A stretch of 64,000 nt of DNA from positions 230,548-294,547 of the forward strand of contig NZ_FNCE01000003.1 of the NCBI RefSeq assembly GCF_900100655.1. Reading direction: 5' to 3'. The stretch comes from Limimonas halophila (lineage in GTDB: Bacteria > Pseudomonadota > Alphaproteobacteria > Kiloniellales > Rhodovibrionaceae). Positions within the stretch are counted from its first letter, which is position 1, and each line of letters opens with the position of its first letter. Positions 24,417 through 33,162 of this stretch are shown here, one piece after another. Under the pieces are notes generated by a model. The model was not told where the DNA came from and made no database searches. It saw only the letters and a program-made list of their open reading frames with translations. The position numbers were made by a program, and so were the translations under genes.

Positions 24417-26363
24417 CTAGGCCACCGCGCGGCTGAGCGACTGGAACATCTGCTGAGCGGTGGAAACCAGCCGCGCGTTCGCGTTGAAGGCCTGCTGGAA
24501 CTGCTGAAGCTGGGCCAGCTCCTCGTCGACGTTCACGCCGGCTTGCGATTCGGCGCGGAACTCCAGGTTCGACACCGTTTCCGATTGGAACTCGGCATCT
24601 TCCTTGAGGCGCGAGGCCTCGCTGGACTGGAACTGGATGACATCCGCGGCGAAGCCGCCGAGGGTGGTGGTGCGCGAGCTGAGGTTGCCGCGCTGATCCC
24701 CGCCCGGCAGTGCATTGCTGTTCGGCGCCGGGAAGTCGACGTCGGTTTCGAAGGCTTCGGCCAGATCCTTCGCAACCGTGCCATCCCCCTCGGCGATAGC
24801 TTGCTGGTCCTCGGTCGTGTTCGCGACACCGCGCGAGATCAGATCCGGGTTCTCCGAGATGTCCTCGCGCACCTGGATGCTGTTCGCGGCGCTCGTGCCG
24901 TTGGCCGAGATCAGGTTGGGGTCGTGACCTGTCTGCCCGGGCGGCGGATTGGTCAGCGCGGTGTTCGGCGTCTCGAAGAAGTTGTTCAGGCCGGCGAAAT
25001 GGGACAACGACCGCTCGCGCGTGCCGTCGCCGTCAGTGTCTGTCTGCGCCGTGTCGGCGATCGAAGCCGACTCGATGTTGGCATTCGAGCTGTCGATCAC
25101 GAAGTTCGATGAGCCGGTGTCAAAGGCATCGCCGTTCAGGACGAGCTGGTCTTGTCCATTAAGGTCGGCGAAGCGCGTTCCGCCCGTCAGCGTAATGTCT
25201 GCGCTGACCTCACTGTTGATGAAATTCGCCAGGTCCTGGGCGTCGCCACCCCCGAAGCTGTTGAGGTTGACCGTGGCACGATTGTCGACGTTGCCGTTGC
25301 TATCCACCTGCGCAACTTCGAGGGTTCCGCCTGTACCGTTGCTCGCGCCACCGGCTTCGATATTGAACAGCGTGCCGCTGGAGTCCGCCAGGCGCACGCT
25401 GCCCTCGATCCGGCTTTGCGGCCGGTTGCCGGGGGTTCCCTGATTGTGCACGGCGTTCACCTCCTCGCGCACCTGGGCGGCGAGGCGGTCAATATCGCCC
25501 TGAAGGTCGGGCAGGGTTTGGTCGCGCACCTCCAGCAACGCACCCAGGCGGCCGCCCGCATCCGGCCCGAGGGTGCTACCAGTCGTGCTGGTCACCGAAT
25601 TGCCGCCCTGGCCGGGCTGGAAGCTGCCTGATGCATTGAATTCGACCCGCCCCTGCTCAGCGTTCAGCAGCGGGCTGCCTTCGTTGGTGAAGACGCTGAC
25701 CGCGCCGTTGTCGCGCGTGAAGGTCTGGATGTCGATCAGGCCCGAGATCTCCTGCAGCGCCTGGTCGCGCTGATCCTCCAGGTTCGCGGTCGGATCGCCG
25801 GTGCCGGAGGCTTCCGCGATGTCCTGGTTGAGCTGCTGAAGCTGCTGCAGGTTGTCATTGATCGACTGCACGGCCTGATCGATTTGTGTGTCGGCCTGCC
25901 GGCGCAGCTCCTGAATGCCGTCCGTCAGGTCGTTGAACTGGTTGGCGACGGTTTCCGCTTGGCGCACCACCTCGGTCCGCGCGGCCGTGTTGCCGGGCTC
26001 GACGCCGAGCTGCTCCAGCTTCGACTTTAGGTCGGCGATCTGATTGGGCAGGGCGCTGTCGCTGTCCAGCGTGCCGAAGAGATCCTGGATGCGCTGGGAA
26101 AATTCCGACTTCGTCTCGGTGTTGCGCAGCCCCGACTGCTCGCCGCGCAGCTCCGCCTCCAGGAAGGGATTGGCGTCGCGCGTGATCTGGCTGATCTGCA
26201 CGCCGGAGGCGCGTCCGCCGAGCACGCGCGCGCTGGCCGCGGCGTTCTTTTCCGTGAAGCCTTCGGTCTGGGCGTTGGAAACGTTGCCCGAGATGACTTC
26301 GACCTGGCGCTGGCTGGCCAGCATGCCGGAAACGGCGTTGCCGAGCGCTCCGGACAGGGACAT
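24417..26363 (-). CDS. flgK: Flagellar hook-associated protein FlgK (HAP1)
   Basis: A 648-residue hook-filament junction protein. The N-terminal rod-type motif (LGNAVSGMLASQRQVEVISGNVSN, read in part) and the C-terminal helix (DEELAQLQQFQQAFNANARL) are the conserved ends that build the junction; the centre is a variable Asp/Asn-rich region. It lies 18 bp downstream of flgN and belongs to the flgI-flgJ-flgN-flgK unit. ATG 26363 follows GGGAG by 8 nt. Confidence 0.93.
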   Translation of the reverse strand: MSLSGALGNAVSGMLASQRQVEVISGNVSNAQTEGFTEKNAAASARVLGGRASGVQISQITRDANPFLEAELRGEQSGLRNTETKSEFSQRIQDLFGTLDSDSALPNQIADLKSKLEQLGVEPGNTAARTEVVRQAETVANQFNDLTDGIQELRRQADTQIDQAVQSINDNLQQLQQLNQDIAEASGTGDPTANLEDQRDQALQEISGLIDIQTFTRDNGAVSVFTNEGSPLLNAEQGRVEFNASGSFQPGQGGNSVTSTTGSTLGPDAGGRLGALLEVRDQTLPDLQGDIDRLAAQVREEVNAVHNQGTPGNRPQSRIEGSVRLADSSGTLFNIEAGGASNGTGGTLEVAQVDSNGNVDNRATVNLNSFGGGDAQDLANFINSEVSADITLTGGTRFADLNGQDQLVLNGDAFDTGSSNFVIDSSNANIESASIADTAQTDTDGDGTRERSLSHFAGLNNFFETPNTALTNPPPGQTGHDPNLISANGTSAANSIQVREDISENPDLISRGVANTTEDQQAIAEGDGTVAKDLAEAFETDVDFPAPNSNALPGGDQRGNLSSRTTTLGGFAADVIQFQSSEASRLKEDAEFQSETVSNLEFRAESQAGVNVDEELAQLQQFQQAFNANARLVSTAQQMFQSLSRAVA

Positions 26364-26381
26364 GGCTCAATCTCCCGCGCG

Positions 26382-26840
26382 TTAGAGGCGCTGGTTCAGG
26401 GCCAGCGAGGTGGACGCGCCGGCCCGCGGCGGGCGGCGCGTGGTGCCGAGAGCCGAGTAGCCGGCCTGGCTGCGTTCGGCTTCCTTCACGGCCTTCACGC
26501 CGGCCTGGAGGATGGTGTCGGCCACCGCCATGCCCGCGCGCAGGGCGCGCTGGTTGGCGGAAAGGGCTTCCTGGAACCGCTGGGCGCCGTCGCTGAGCGC
26601 CTGGTGGGTTTCGTTGTCCAGCTCGTCGAGCAGCTCCGGCCGCGCGCTGAGCGCCTCGACGAGTTCCTGGTGCTTGTCGGTCAGGCGCGCTTTCTCCGTG
26701 CTGAGCGCCTCGACGCCGTGCCGGTCGCCCGAACGAGCACGGTCGCTTTCCTCGTTCAGCAGCTCGGTCAGCCGCTCCGTGGTCGCCAGGAGATCGGCCA
26801 CGGTTCCGTCCTGGGTGCCGGCCTCGACTGCCTCGGTCAT
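26382..26840 (-). CDS. flgN: FlgN-like export chaperone
   Basis: A 152-residue, almost fully helical protein with heptad-like Leu/Glu patterns (TERLTELLNEESDRARS, EKARLTDKHQELVEALS). Its position between flgJ and flgK and the ending STSLALNQRL match the alphaproteobacterial FlgN type, the chaperone that delivers FlgK and FlgL to the export gate. ATG 26840 follows AGGAGG by 7 nt and overlaps the flgJ stop as TGATG, showing translational coupling. The sequence is too divergent for certainty; context carries part of the call. Confidence 0.75.
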   Translation of the reverse strand: MTEAVEAGTQDGTVADLLATTERLTELLNEESDRARSGDRHGVEALSTEKARLTDKHQELVEALSARPELLDELDNETHQALSDGAQRFQEALSANQRALRAGMAVADTILQAGVKAVKEAERSQAGYSALGTTRRPPRAGASTSLALNQRL

Positions 26841-27181
26841 CACCCGACCTCCTGCGCTTTCATGAGTTCGTTTTTGATCTCGCTGGTCAGGCCGAAGTCC
26901 GTCTTCTCGGCCATTTCCTGCGCGTATTCCTCGACGAGCATGCCGCGGAACATCTTTTCGCCGTGGCCGCCGCCGAACATGCCGTCGGTGTTGAGATCCT
27001 CGAACATCGGCTTGAGCATCTTGCCCAGGAACACGGCCTCGAATTCTTCCGCCTTCTCGGCGATGACCTGCTCCTGGTTCGGGCCGCTGGCCTGCTGGGC
27101 GATGTCGTCGGTCCGGTTCTGCGCGGCGCGCTGTTGCGCCAGCTGCGCTTGCAAGCCGGGGGCGGAGCCGATCATGGACAT
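26840..27181 (-). CDS. flgJ: FlgJ-type rod-binding protein (no muramidase domain)
   Basis: A 113-residue protein corresponding only to the N-terminal rod-capping half of enterobacterial FlgJ, as usual in Alphaproteobacteria. The conserved core is AEEFEAVFLGKMLKPMFEDL and the Gly-rich GGGHGEKMFRGMLVEEYAQ. The peptidoglycan hydrolase that opens the wall for the rod must be separate. ATG 27181 overlaps the flgI stop by one base (TAATG), and its own stop overlaps flgN, so the genes are coupled. Confidence 0.92.
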   Translation of the reverse strand: MSMIGSAPGLQAQLAQQRAAQNRTDDIAQQASGPNQEQVIAEKAEEFEAVFLGKMLKPMFEDLNTDGMFGGGHGEKMFRGMLVEEYAQEMAEKTDFGLTSEIKNELMKAQEVG

Positions 27182-28317
27182 TACAGCACCTCGATCTTGG
27201 CGTGGAGGGCCCCGGAAGCCTTGATCGCGTTCAGGATCGGAATGAGGTCGCGCGGGCCCACGCCCAGGGCGTTCAGCCCGTCGACGAGGTCCTGCAGGCT
27301 GACGCCGCGCGGCATCACGGCCATCTTGCGGTTCTCATCCTCATCCACATCGACCTCGGTGCGATCCACCACCTCGGTCTGGCCGGCCTGGGCGAAGGGC
27401 GCCGGCTGGCTGACCTGCGGCGTTTCCGTGACGCGGATGGTCAGGTTGCCCTGCGCGATCGCCACGGTGTCGATCCGCACGTCCTCGCCCATGACGATCG
27501 TGCCGGACTTCTCGTCGATGACGACCTTGGCCTGATTGTCCGGGTCGACGGGCAGCTGCTCGATCTTGGTGATGAGCTGGGCCGTCTTGCCGTCGAAGCG
27601 CTCGGGCACGTCGACGTCCACCGTGCCGGGGTCGAGCTGATCGGCCACGGGCTTGCCGATAAACTTGTTGATGGCGTCGGCGATCCGGCTGGCGGTGGTG
27701 AAGTCCGGGTTGCGCAGGGAGAGCTTCACCGAGTCCATCTGGTTGAACTGGAAGTCGATCTCGCGTTCCACCACGGCACCGTTCGGCATGCGGCCCACGG
27801 TGGGCACGCCCTTGGTGACTTCCTCGGCCGCGCCGCCGGCGGAAAAGCCGGAGACCGTGAGCGGTCCTTGGGCGACGGCATAAACTTCCCCGTCGGCGCC
27901 CATCAGCGGCGTGACCAGCAGTTGGCCGCCCAACAGACTTTCCGCGTTGCCCAGCGCCGACACCGTGACGTCGATGCGCGCGCCCTGGTTCGCGAAGGGT
28001 GGCAAGTCGGCCGTGACCATCACGGCGGCGACGTTGTCCGTGTCCAGATCCTCGCCGCGCGCGTTCACGCCCAGGCGCTGCAGCATGCCGATCAGGCTCT
28101 CGCGCGTGAACTTGCTGTCGCCCAGGTCGTCGCCCGAACCGTTCAGCCCCGTGACGAGACCGTAGCCGACGAGCATGTTCTCGCGAACGCCCTCGACGTC
28201 CACAATGTCCTTGATGCGCGACTGCGCCGCCGCCGGGGCCGGCGCGAACGCCGTTGCGGCAACCGTCGCCGCGGCGGTCAGCGCCCCGAGGATGGCGGAT
28301 GGCAGGCGGAGCCTCAT
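27181..28317 (-). CDS. flgI: Flagellar P-ring protein FlgI
   Basis: A 378-residue periplasmic protein that forms the P ring around the rod. A signal peptide (about 1-30, ATAFAPAPAAA before QSRIKDIVDVEGVRENML) leads into the family signature LVGYGLVTGLNGSGDD. The end NALGVGPRDLIPILNAIKASGALHAKIEVL is typical. ATG 28317 begins the signal peptide; in-frame sequence upstream to 28446 is not signal-like and overlaps the promoter. A sigma54-type element lies at 28371-28386. First gene of the flgI-flgJ-flgN-flgK unit; divergent from fliX, as in Caulobacter. Confidence 0.96.
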   Translation of the reverse strand: MRLRLPSAILGALTAAATVAATAFAPAPAAAQSRIKDIVDVEGVRENMLVGYGLVTGLNGSGDDLGDSKFTRESLIGMLQRLGVNARGEDLDTDNVAAVMVTADLPPFANQGARIDVTVSALGNAESLLGGQLLVTPLMGADGEVYAVAQGPLTVSGFSAGGAAEEVTKGVPTVGRMPNGAVVEREIDFQFNQMDSVKLSLRNPDFTTASRIADAINKFIGKPVADQLDPGTVDVDVPERFDGKTAQLITKIEQLPVDPDNQAKVVIDEKSGTIVMGEDVRIDTVAIAQGNLTIRVTETPQVSQPAPFAQAGQTEVVDRTEVDVDEDENRKMAVMPRGVSLQDLVDGLNALGVGPRDLIPILNAIKASGALHAKIEVL

Positions 28318-28370
28318 GGTGGTCGATCCTCGCTCCGTTCCGGCTGCGCGCGTCGTCCGGGCAATCTCCA

Positions 28371-28386
28371 TGCGAAAACTGTGCCA
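28371..28386 (-). promoter_or_regulatory. Sigma54-type promoter of flgI
   Basis: Minus strand TGGCAC-AGTTT-TCGCA shows the invariant GG-N10-GC spacing and a full TGGCAC -24 element; the -12 half is TCGCA instead of TTGCA. It is 54 bp before the flgI ATG, in the right direction. The flgI-fliX gap (28318-28630) holds this element and the box at 28535. Confidence 0.7.
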
Positions 28387-28534
28387 GGTGTTGCGTGCCG
28401 CAGATGGCGCCGGAATCCGGCGCTCCCTGGACGACGGCGGAAGCACCCGTTGCGGCGTGACGGCAAGACCTGCTGACCGCCGCCCGGCGCGTGCCGTGTC
28501 CGGCCGAACAGGGTTAAGGATCGGCCCCGGCCGG

Positions 28535-28549
28535 TTTACGCCCCCTTAA
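28535..28549 (+). promoter_or_regulatory. CtrA-like box upstream of fliX
   Basis: TTTA-CGCCCCC-TTAA, a half-site pair with 7-nt spacing, 81 bp before the fliX ATG. It is one of six similar boxes in the window, five of them before flagellar or chemotaxis operons. Confidence 0.6.
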
Positions 28550-28630
28550 ACTCCCGTGGCACAACCTCCATCTTGGCGTGACACACAGCGCCCCCGAGGC
28601 TCCGCGAGCCCGCGGGACGGGAGTGATCTT

Positions 28631-29041
28631 ATGCGGATCGACCGAAACCAGCCGCACACTCAGCCGACGGCGCCGCGCGGCGGCCAGAAGTCGTCGGGCG
28701 GCAACTTCGCCAAGGCGCTCGACAGCGGCGGTGCGTCCGAGGGCGGCGAGGTCAACGGCGGTGCCCCGGTCGCCGGGATGGATGCGCTGTTGGCGCTTCA
28801 GGACGTCGGCGAAGAGGACGAACACGAACAGGCCAAGCAGCACGGCGAGCGCCTGTTACAGCGCCTGGAGGAGCTGAAGATGGATCTGCTCGACGGCCGC
28901 ATGTCGGCGGATACGGTCGAGCAGCTGGCGGGCGAGGTCGATCGGGCGCGCGCCGAGACGGACGACCCGCGCCTGAATGCGATTCTCGACGAGATCGAAC
29001 TGCGCGCCAGCGTCGAGCTGGCCAAGCTGGGTCGGCTCTGA
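28631..29041 (+). CDS. fliX: Flagellar assembly regulator FliX
   Basis: A 136-residue protein of the FliX family, found in Alphaproteobacteria. In Caulobacter FliX controls the sigma54 activator FlbD, linking completion of the early basal body to expression of later flagellar genes. The N-terminus (MRIDRNQPHTQP) is followed by a flexible Gly/Ser segment and a helical C-terminal half (ERLLQRLEELKMDLLDGR, ending ELRASVELAKLGRL). ATG 28631 follows GGGAG by 7 nt. It is divergent from flgI and preceded by a CtrA-like box. No flbD is in the window. Confidence 0.88.
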   Translation: MRIDRNQPHTQPTAPRGGQKSSGGNFAKALDSGGASEGGEVNGGAPVAGMDALLALQDVGEEDEHEQAKQHGERLLQRLEELKMDLLDGRMSADTVEQLAGEVDRARAETDDPRLNAILDEIELRASVELAKLGRL

Positions 29042-29220
29042 GTCGGCCGCTGGCACCGTCGGCCGCTCGGATTGCCCGGATTTGCAGCGGCTTGGGTGAT
29101 CCATACAGCCTGGACGACGGTTAACACTTCTCGATCGCAACTGCGGGCTTGTGGTCTGGCTGCGAGTTCATATACTCCGGCGGGCGCTGAACCGGAACGT
29201 GGGTGAGGTGAGGCCCGCCG

Positions 29221-29640
29221 ATGGCTGTGACACTTCCGCCGGATTACCGGCCTTCCGACGACGAGCCCTTCATGAACGAAACCATGCAGGAGTATTTCCG
29301 CCAGAAACTCCTGGCGTGGAAAGAGGAACTCCTGCGGGAGTCCGAGGAAACCCTGGAAAATCTTCAGGACGGGGGGCTCGCCGAGCCCGACATCGCCGAC
29401 CGGGCGACCCTGGAAACCGACCGCGCGCTGGAGCTGCGCACGCGCGACCGCGAGCGCAAGCTGATCTCCAAGATCGACGAGGCGCTCCAGCGCATCGAGG
29501 ACGGCTCCTACGGTTACTGCGAGGATACCGGCGAGCCCATCAGCGTCCGCCGTCTGGAAGCGCGGCCCATCGCGACGCTGTCGCTGGAAGCGCAGGAGCG
29601 CCACGAACGCCTGGAGCGCACGCAGCGCGACGACGACTGA
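29221..29640 (+). CDS. dksA: RNA polymerase-binding transcription factor DksA
   Basis: A 139-residue secondary-channel factor that, with ppGpp, tunes initiation at stable-RNA and other promoters. The long coiled coil (about 20-90) carries the tip region GLAEPDIADRA. The C-terminal globular part keeps only one of the four zinc cysteines (Cys100 in YGYCEDTGEPI), with Arg, Ala and other residues in the remaining places, as in other alphaproteobacterial DksA. The ATG at 29221 is close behind GTGAGGTGAGG. It is followed by a strong hairpin. Confidence 0.93.
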   Translation: MAVTLPPDYRPSDDEPFMNETMQEYFRQKLLAWKEELLRESEETLENLQDGGLAEPDIADRATLETDRALELRTRDRERKLISKIDEALQRIEDGSYGYCEDTGEPISVRRLEARPIATLSLEAQERHERLERTQRDDD

Positions 29641-29668
29641 TCCGGTTTTCCGGGACCGACACGGGAAA

Positions 29669-29696
29669 GGGCCGGGCGCCACGCGGCGTCCGGCCC
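29669..29696. terminator. Hairpin between convergent dksA and flgH
   Basis: gggccgggcgcc (29669-29680) pairs with ggcgtccggccc (29685-29696), one G-T pair, loop acgc. Only short T-runs flank it (TT on the plus side, TTT on the minus side). Probably shared by both convergent units. Confidence 0.6.
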
Positions 29697-29724
29697 TTCG
29701 TGTATGCGGCCTTGTGGCCGCGCG

Positions 29725-30495
29725 TCAGAACGGCGCGATGGCGTCGTAGAACTGCTGGCCGTAGCGCCGCTCCTGCACGGAGCTGATCTGGCCTTCGCCG
29801 CCGTAGATAATGCGCGCCTCGGCGATCTCTTCGTGGGCGATCTCGTTTGTGGAGGAAATGTCCTCCGGCCGCACGACGCCGCGGACCTGCAGGATGCGGT
29901 TCTCCGCATTCACCCGCACCTCCTGGCGGCCGGCGATCACCATGTTGCCGTTGGGCATGACGTCGGTGACCGTGGCGGCCACGTTCATCGTGATCTCTTC
30001 CTCGCGCTCGATCTCGCCTTCACCCTCGTGGTTCGTTGTGCTCGTGGCGTCGACAAGGCTGCCGGGGTCGGGCGCGCCCGGCAGGAAGTCCACCAACTCG
30101 GTCTCCAGGCCGAAGAAGCTGGCCAGCCCGAAGGATTCCGAGTTCTCGCGCTCGCGCGTGGTCTCGTTCTCCATCTCGGCTTCATCCTGAATGTTCACGG
30201 TGACCGTCAGGATGTCGCCCACGTCGCTGGCGCGCTGATCCTTGAAGAAGGCACGCGAGCCGGGCGTCCACAACGAGTTCACGTTGCGCTCTTCCTTGCG
30301 CTGGCGCGGTGTGGGCTGCGGCATCTCCGGCGTGATGCTGCCGTGCAGCTTGGCGGGGTTGTCGACCGGAGTCTGTTCGGGCTTCTTGCCCACCCGCTTG
30401 AGCTTGTCGTCCACACCGCAGCCCGCGGCGACGCCGCCGACGAGCGCCAGCAGGACGGCCTTGGTGCTGAGGGATCGGAGGATGCTGCGGTTCAT
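29725..30495 (-). CDS. flgH: Flagellar L-ring lipoprotein FlgH
   Basis: A 256-residue outer-membrane lipoprotein forming the L ring. The signal segment AVLLALVGGVAAGC provides the lipidated cysteine. Family motifs are SLWTPGSRAFFKDQRASDVGD, a switch to Glu/Thr-rich strands, and GVVRPEDISSTNEI. ATG 30495 follows GGGAG by 8 nt; an ATG at 30528 overlaps the flgA stop but has no ribosome site and would put extra residues before the signal. Last gene of the flgF-flgG-flgA-flgH unit. Confidence 0.94.
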   Translation of the reverse strand: MNRSILRSLSTKAVLLALVGGVAAGCGVDDKLKRVGKKPEQTPVDNPAKLHGSITPEMPQPTPRQRKEERNVNSLWTPGSRAFFKDQRASDVGDILTVTVNIQDEAEMENETTRERENSESFGLASFFGLETELVDFLPGAPDPGSLVDATSTTNHEGEGEIEREEEITMNVAATVTDVMPNGNMVIAGRQEVRVNAENRILQVRGVVRPEDISSTNEIAHEEIAEARIIYGGEGQISSVQERRYGQQFYDAIAPF

Positions 30496-30524
30496 CGCGC
30501 TGCTCCCGGAAGGCTTTGCCGAGA

Positions 30525-31457
30525 TCATGGGCGGACGGCGACGGTTTCGGCGCCGACGACCTGCCCGGACACCGTTTTCTTGGACATCGTGTTGACCACG
30601 CGCACCATCTCGCCCCGTGCGCCGTCCTCCAGCGCGCGGCCGGTGGCGGTCAGCCGCATGCTGTCGGTCTTCAACTCGATGGTGACCGCGCTGTTCCTGG
30701 TGACCAGCACGGGCTTCTGAACGTCGTTGCGGCGCACCACGCGGTCCTGCGCCAAGCTACGGGAGGCCTCCAGACCGACGAGGTTGTCCTTGGAGACGAC
30801 CGCGCCACGCGGCAGCCGGTCTTGCCGCCGCTGCACCATGCGCAGGTCGCGCGCGCGAATGCGGTCGCCGCGCGAGATCCGCTGCGTCGGCACGGGAACG
30901 GTGCGTTGGCGCACGACGCTGCCGCTGACGGTCGCGCTGGCCTCGGGCTCGCCGCTGGCGGGGGCCTGCACGCTGGCGGTGAAGCGGCCACGCTCGCGGC
31001 GGTAGGAAAGTTTTGTCACGGTCACGGTCGCCGGGCTGCTTGCCGCAAGCTCCAGCCCGATCCGGTCGTTGTTGAGGTCCAGATCGTAGGTGCCGCGAAC
31101 GCCCTGGCGGTCCAGCGCGTCGGCAATGGCGTTGCGGATCACGTCCGCACCCAGCGTCTGTGTCGCCCGCGTCACCTCGACATCCAGGTTGGGGGAGGTG
31201 GGGCTCCAGTCGAGGCCGTAGCTGCGCGCCACCTTCTTCAGCCAGTCCGTGTCCAGGCGGACCCGCTGGCCCGGCTCAGGCGCCTGGGTCACCGGGGCGC
31301 TTGCCTTGTTGCCCACCCCGGCAAAAATGTCCCCGAGGCGGACCGTTTCGCCCTCGACGGTGACGTCGCGGTTGACCATGACGCGCTCGTCGGCCGTGGC
31401 CGAGGCGGCGACAAGTCCGCCGGTGACGGCGGCGAGAATAAGGGTGCGTGCGCGCAT
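30525..31457 (-). CDS. flgA: P-ring assembly chaperone FlgA
   Basis: A 310-residue periplasmic protein needed to build the FlgI P ring. A short signal peptide (MRARTLILAAVTGGLVAASATA) precedes a divergent N-terminal domain and the conserved SAF/ChapFlgA region from about 180 (VPVPTQRISRGDRIRARDL, then VRRNDVQKPVLVTRNSAVTI). ATG 31457 follows GGGAGG by 6 nt. It lies between flgG and flgH, the standard order. Confidence 0.93.
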   Translation of the reverse strand: MRARTLILAAVTGGLVAASATADERVMVNRDVTVEGETVRLGDIFAGVGNKASAPVTQAPEPGQRVRLDTDWLKKVARSYGLDWSPTSPNLDVEVTRATQTLGADVIRNAIADALDRQGVRGTYDLDLNNDRIGLELAASSPATVTVTKLSYRRERGRFTASVQAPASGEPEASATVSGSVVRQRTVPVPTQRISRGDRIRARDLRMVQRRQDRLPRGAVVSKDNLVGLEASRSLAQDRVVRRNDVQKPVLVTRNSAVTIELKTDSMRLTATGRALEDGARGEMVRVVNTMSKKTVSGQVVGAETVAVRP

Positions 31458-31482
31458 GGCTGCCTCCCGGTTGCGCGGGCCG

Positions 31483-32268
31483 TCAGCGCATCTGGTTGAG
31501 CGTCTGCATCATGCGGTCGGACGTCTGGATGACGCGGCTGTTCATCTCGTAGGCGCGCTGCGCCTCGATCATGTTGGTGATCTCGTTGACCACCTCGACG
31601 TTGGAATTCTCCAGCGCGCCCTGGCGGATGGCGCCGAAGCCCTCGGTGTTCGGGGCCGCGACGTTCGGCGCGCCGGACGCCTGAGTCTCCAGGAAGAGGT
31701 TGTCGCCGACCGCTTCCAGCCCGTTCGGGTTCTGGAAGCGCGCCAGCTCCAGCTGGCCGACTTCCTGGGGCGCCACCTGGCCGTCGAGCTTCACGAACAC
31801 CTGGCCGTCCTGGTTGATCGTGACGTCGGTCGCGTTCTCCGGGATGACGATGCCGGGCTGGATGGTGAAGCCGTCGGTGGTGACGATCTCGCCGTCCTGG
31901 CTCAGCTGGAAGGAGCCGGCGCGGGTGTAGGCGGTTTCGCCGTTGGGCATCTCCACCTGGAAAAAGCCGTCGCCGTTGATGGCGAGATCGAAGGGCGCGT
32001 TGGTCACCTCCACGCTGCCCTGTTCCAGAATGCGCGAAACGCCGGCGGTGCGCACGCCGGCGCCGAGCTGCACCCCGGACGGCACCACGTCGCCGTTAAC
32101 CGAGGACTCCGCGCCGGGACGCCGGATGTCCTGGTAGAGCAGGCTCTCGAACTCGGCGCGCTGGCGCTTGAAGCCGGTCGTGTTCGAGTTCGAGATGTTG
32201 TTCGAGATGACCTCGATGTTGCGTTGCTGCGCCAGCATTCCCGTGGCGGCGATGTTGAGCGAACGCAT
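31483..32268 (-). CDS. flgG: Flagellar distal rod protein FlgG
   Basis: A 261-residue axial protein building the distal rod. The N-terminal MRSLNIAATGMLAQQRNIEV and the C-terminal EMNSRVIQTSDRMMQTLNQM are the universal rod/hook motifs. The middle (YTRAGSFQLSQDGEIVTTDG) is the FlgG/FlgF signature. Length equals the family norm. AGGA lies 8 nt before ATG 32268. Downstream of flgF with a 60-bp gap. Confidence 0.96.
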   Translation of the reverse strand: MRSLNIAATGMLAQQRNIEVISNNISNSNTTGFKRQRAEFESLLYQDIRRPGAESSVNGDVVPSGVQLGAGVRTAGVSRILEQGSVEVTNAPFDLAINGDGFFQVEMPNGETAYTRAGSFQLSQDGEIVTTDGFTIQPGIVIPENATDVTINQDGQVFVKLDGQVAPQEVGQLELARFQNPNGLEAVGDNLFLETQASGAPNVAAPNTEGFGAIRQGALENSNVEVVNEITNMIEAQRAYEMNSRVIQTSDRMMQTLNQMR

Positions 32269-32328
32269 GGTGCTGTCCTTTCTCGTCCTGGACGGGACGT
32301 TGTGTCCGTCGGGCCGGCCTTGGCCCCG

Positions 32329-33066
32329 TTAGCCCTGGCCCTGCACGAGCGTGCGAATGGCCCGGAGCGCCATTTCGTGATCCTGCTGGGCGAGCTGGGC
32401 GGCGTTCTGCTGCGATTTCATAATGTCCATCATGTGGGTCATCTCCTTGATGCCCTTCACGTTGGAGCCCTCCAGCACGCCCTGTTCCACGGTCGTGTTC
32501 TCGTCGATCGGCTGCGGCTGTTGTTCCTCGCCGGCCTCGTACAGCCCGGCGGCGTGGCGCGTCAGCGCCTCGGGCTCTTCGAAGCTGACGACGTCGAGCT
32601 GGGCGAGTTCCTCGCCGTCCGCGCGAACGCTGCCTTCGGCCGTGATGTCGATGGATTCCGCGTCTTCGGGAATCGCGATGGGGTTGCCGTTCGTGTCCAG
32701 CACCGGCTGGGCGTTGTTGGTGACGATCTCGCCGTCCGGGTTCAGGTGGAAGTCCCCGGCGCGCGTGTAGCGCGGCCCCTCCTCGGTCTGGACGGTGAAG
32801 AAGCCTTCGCCGTTGAGGGCCACATCCAGCGGGTTGCCGGTGTGCTGCATCTCGCCCTGCTGGTCGCGGCGGAAGGTCGTGGTGTCCTGCACGAAGCTCA
32901 GGTGGCCCCCCTGGCCGTCCTGGGTCTCCTGCAGGTACTCCTGAAAGATCGTGCGCTCGCCGCGATAGGCGGTCGTGTTCATGTTGGCGAGGTTGTTCGA
33001 AACCACGTTCATCTGCCGATTGAGCGCGGATCGATGCGAAACGGCGATGAAGGATGCGGTTTCCAT
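32329..33066 (-). CDS. flgF: Flagellar proximal rod protein FlgF
   Basis: A 245-residue rod protein. It starts METASFIAVSHRSALNRQMN with VVSNNLANMNTTAY, and has the central YTRAGDFHLNPDGEIVTNN shared with FlgG. ATG 33066 follows AGGGAG by 8 nt. It is the first gene of flgF-flgG-flgA-flgH and is driven by the sigma54-type element at 33147-33162. Divergent from fliL. Confidence 0.94.
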   Translation of the reverse strand: METASFIAVSHRSALNRQMNVVSNNLANMNTTAYRGERTIFQEYLQETQDGQGGHLSFVQDTTTFRRDQQGEMQHTGNPLDVALNGEGFFTVQTEEGPRYTRAGDFHLNPDGEIVTNNAQPVLDTNGNPIAIPEDAESIDITAEGSVRADGEELAQLDVVSFEEPEALTRHAAGLYEAGEEQQPQPIDENTTVEQGVLEGSNVKGIKEMTHMMDIMKSQQNAAQLAQQDHEMALRAIRTLVQGQG

Positions 33067-33146
33067 CGTGGCGCTCCCTTAGCGTGGTTCCGGCGCCTTC
33101 TCCGACCCGAGGCCGGGCGGCAGCGCGTGTTCCGGTCACTGGGTTA

Positions 33147-33162
33147 TGCAGGACGCGTGCCA
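33147..33162 (-). promoter_or_regulatory. Sigma54-type promoter of flgF
   Basis: Minus strand TGGCACG-CGTC-CTGCA fits the sigma54 consensus TGGCACG-N4-TTGCA with a single mismatch and exact GG-N10-GC spacing, 81 bp before the flgF ATG. The 402-bp flgF-fliL gap (33067-33468) holds this element and the box at 33320; nothing else was seen in it. Confidence 0.8.

Noticed and set aside
28553..28575. A second sigma54-like site before fliX (TGGCAC at about 28556)
   Set aside because: The -12 GC is not at the required N10 spacing, so only the -24 half matches.
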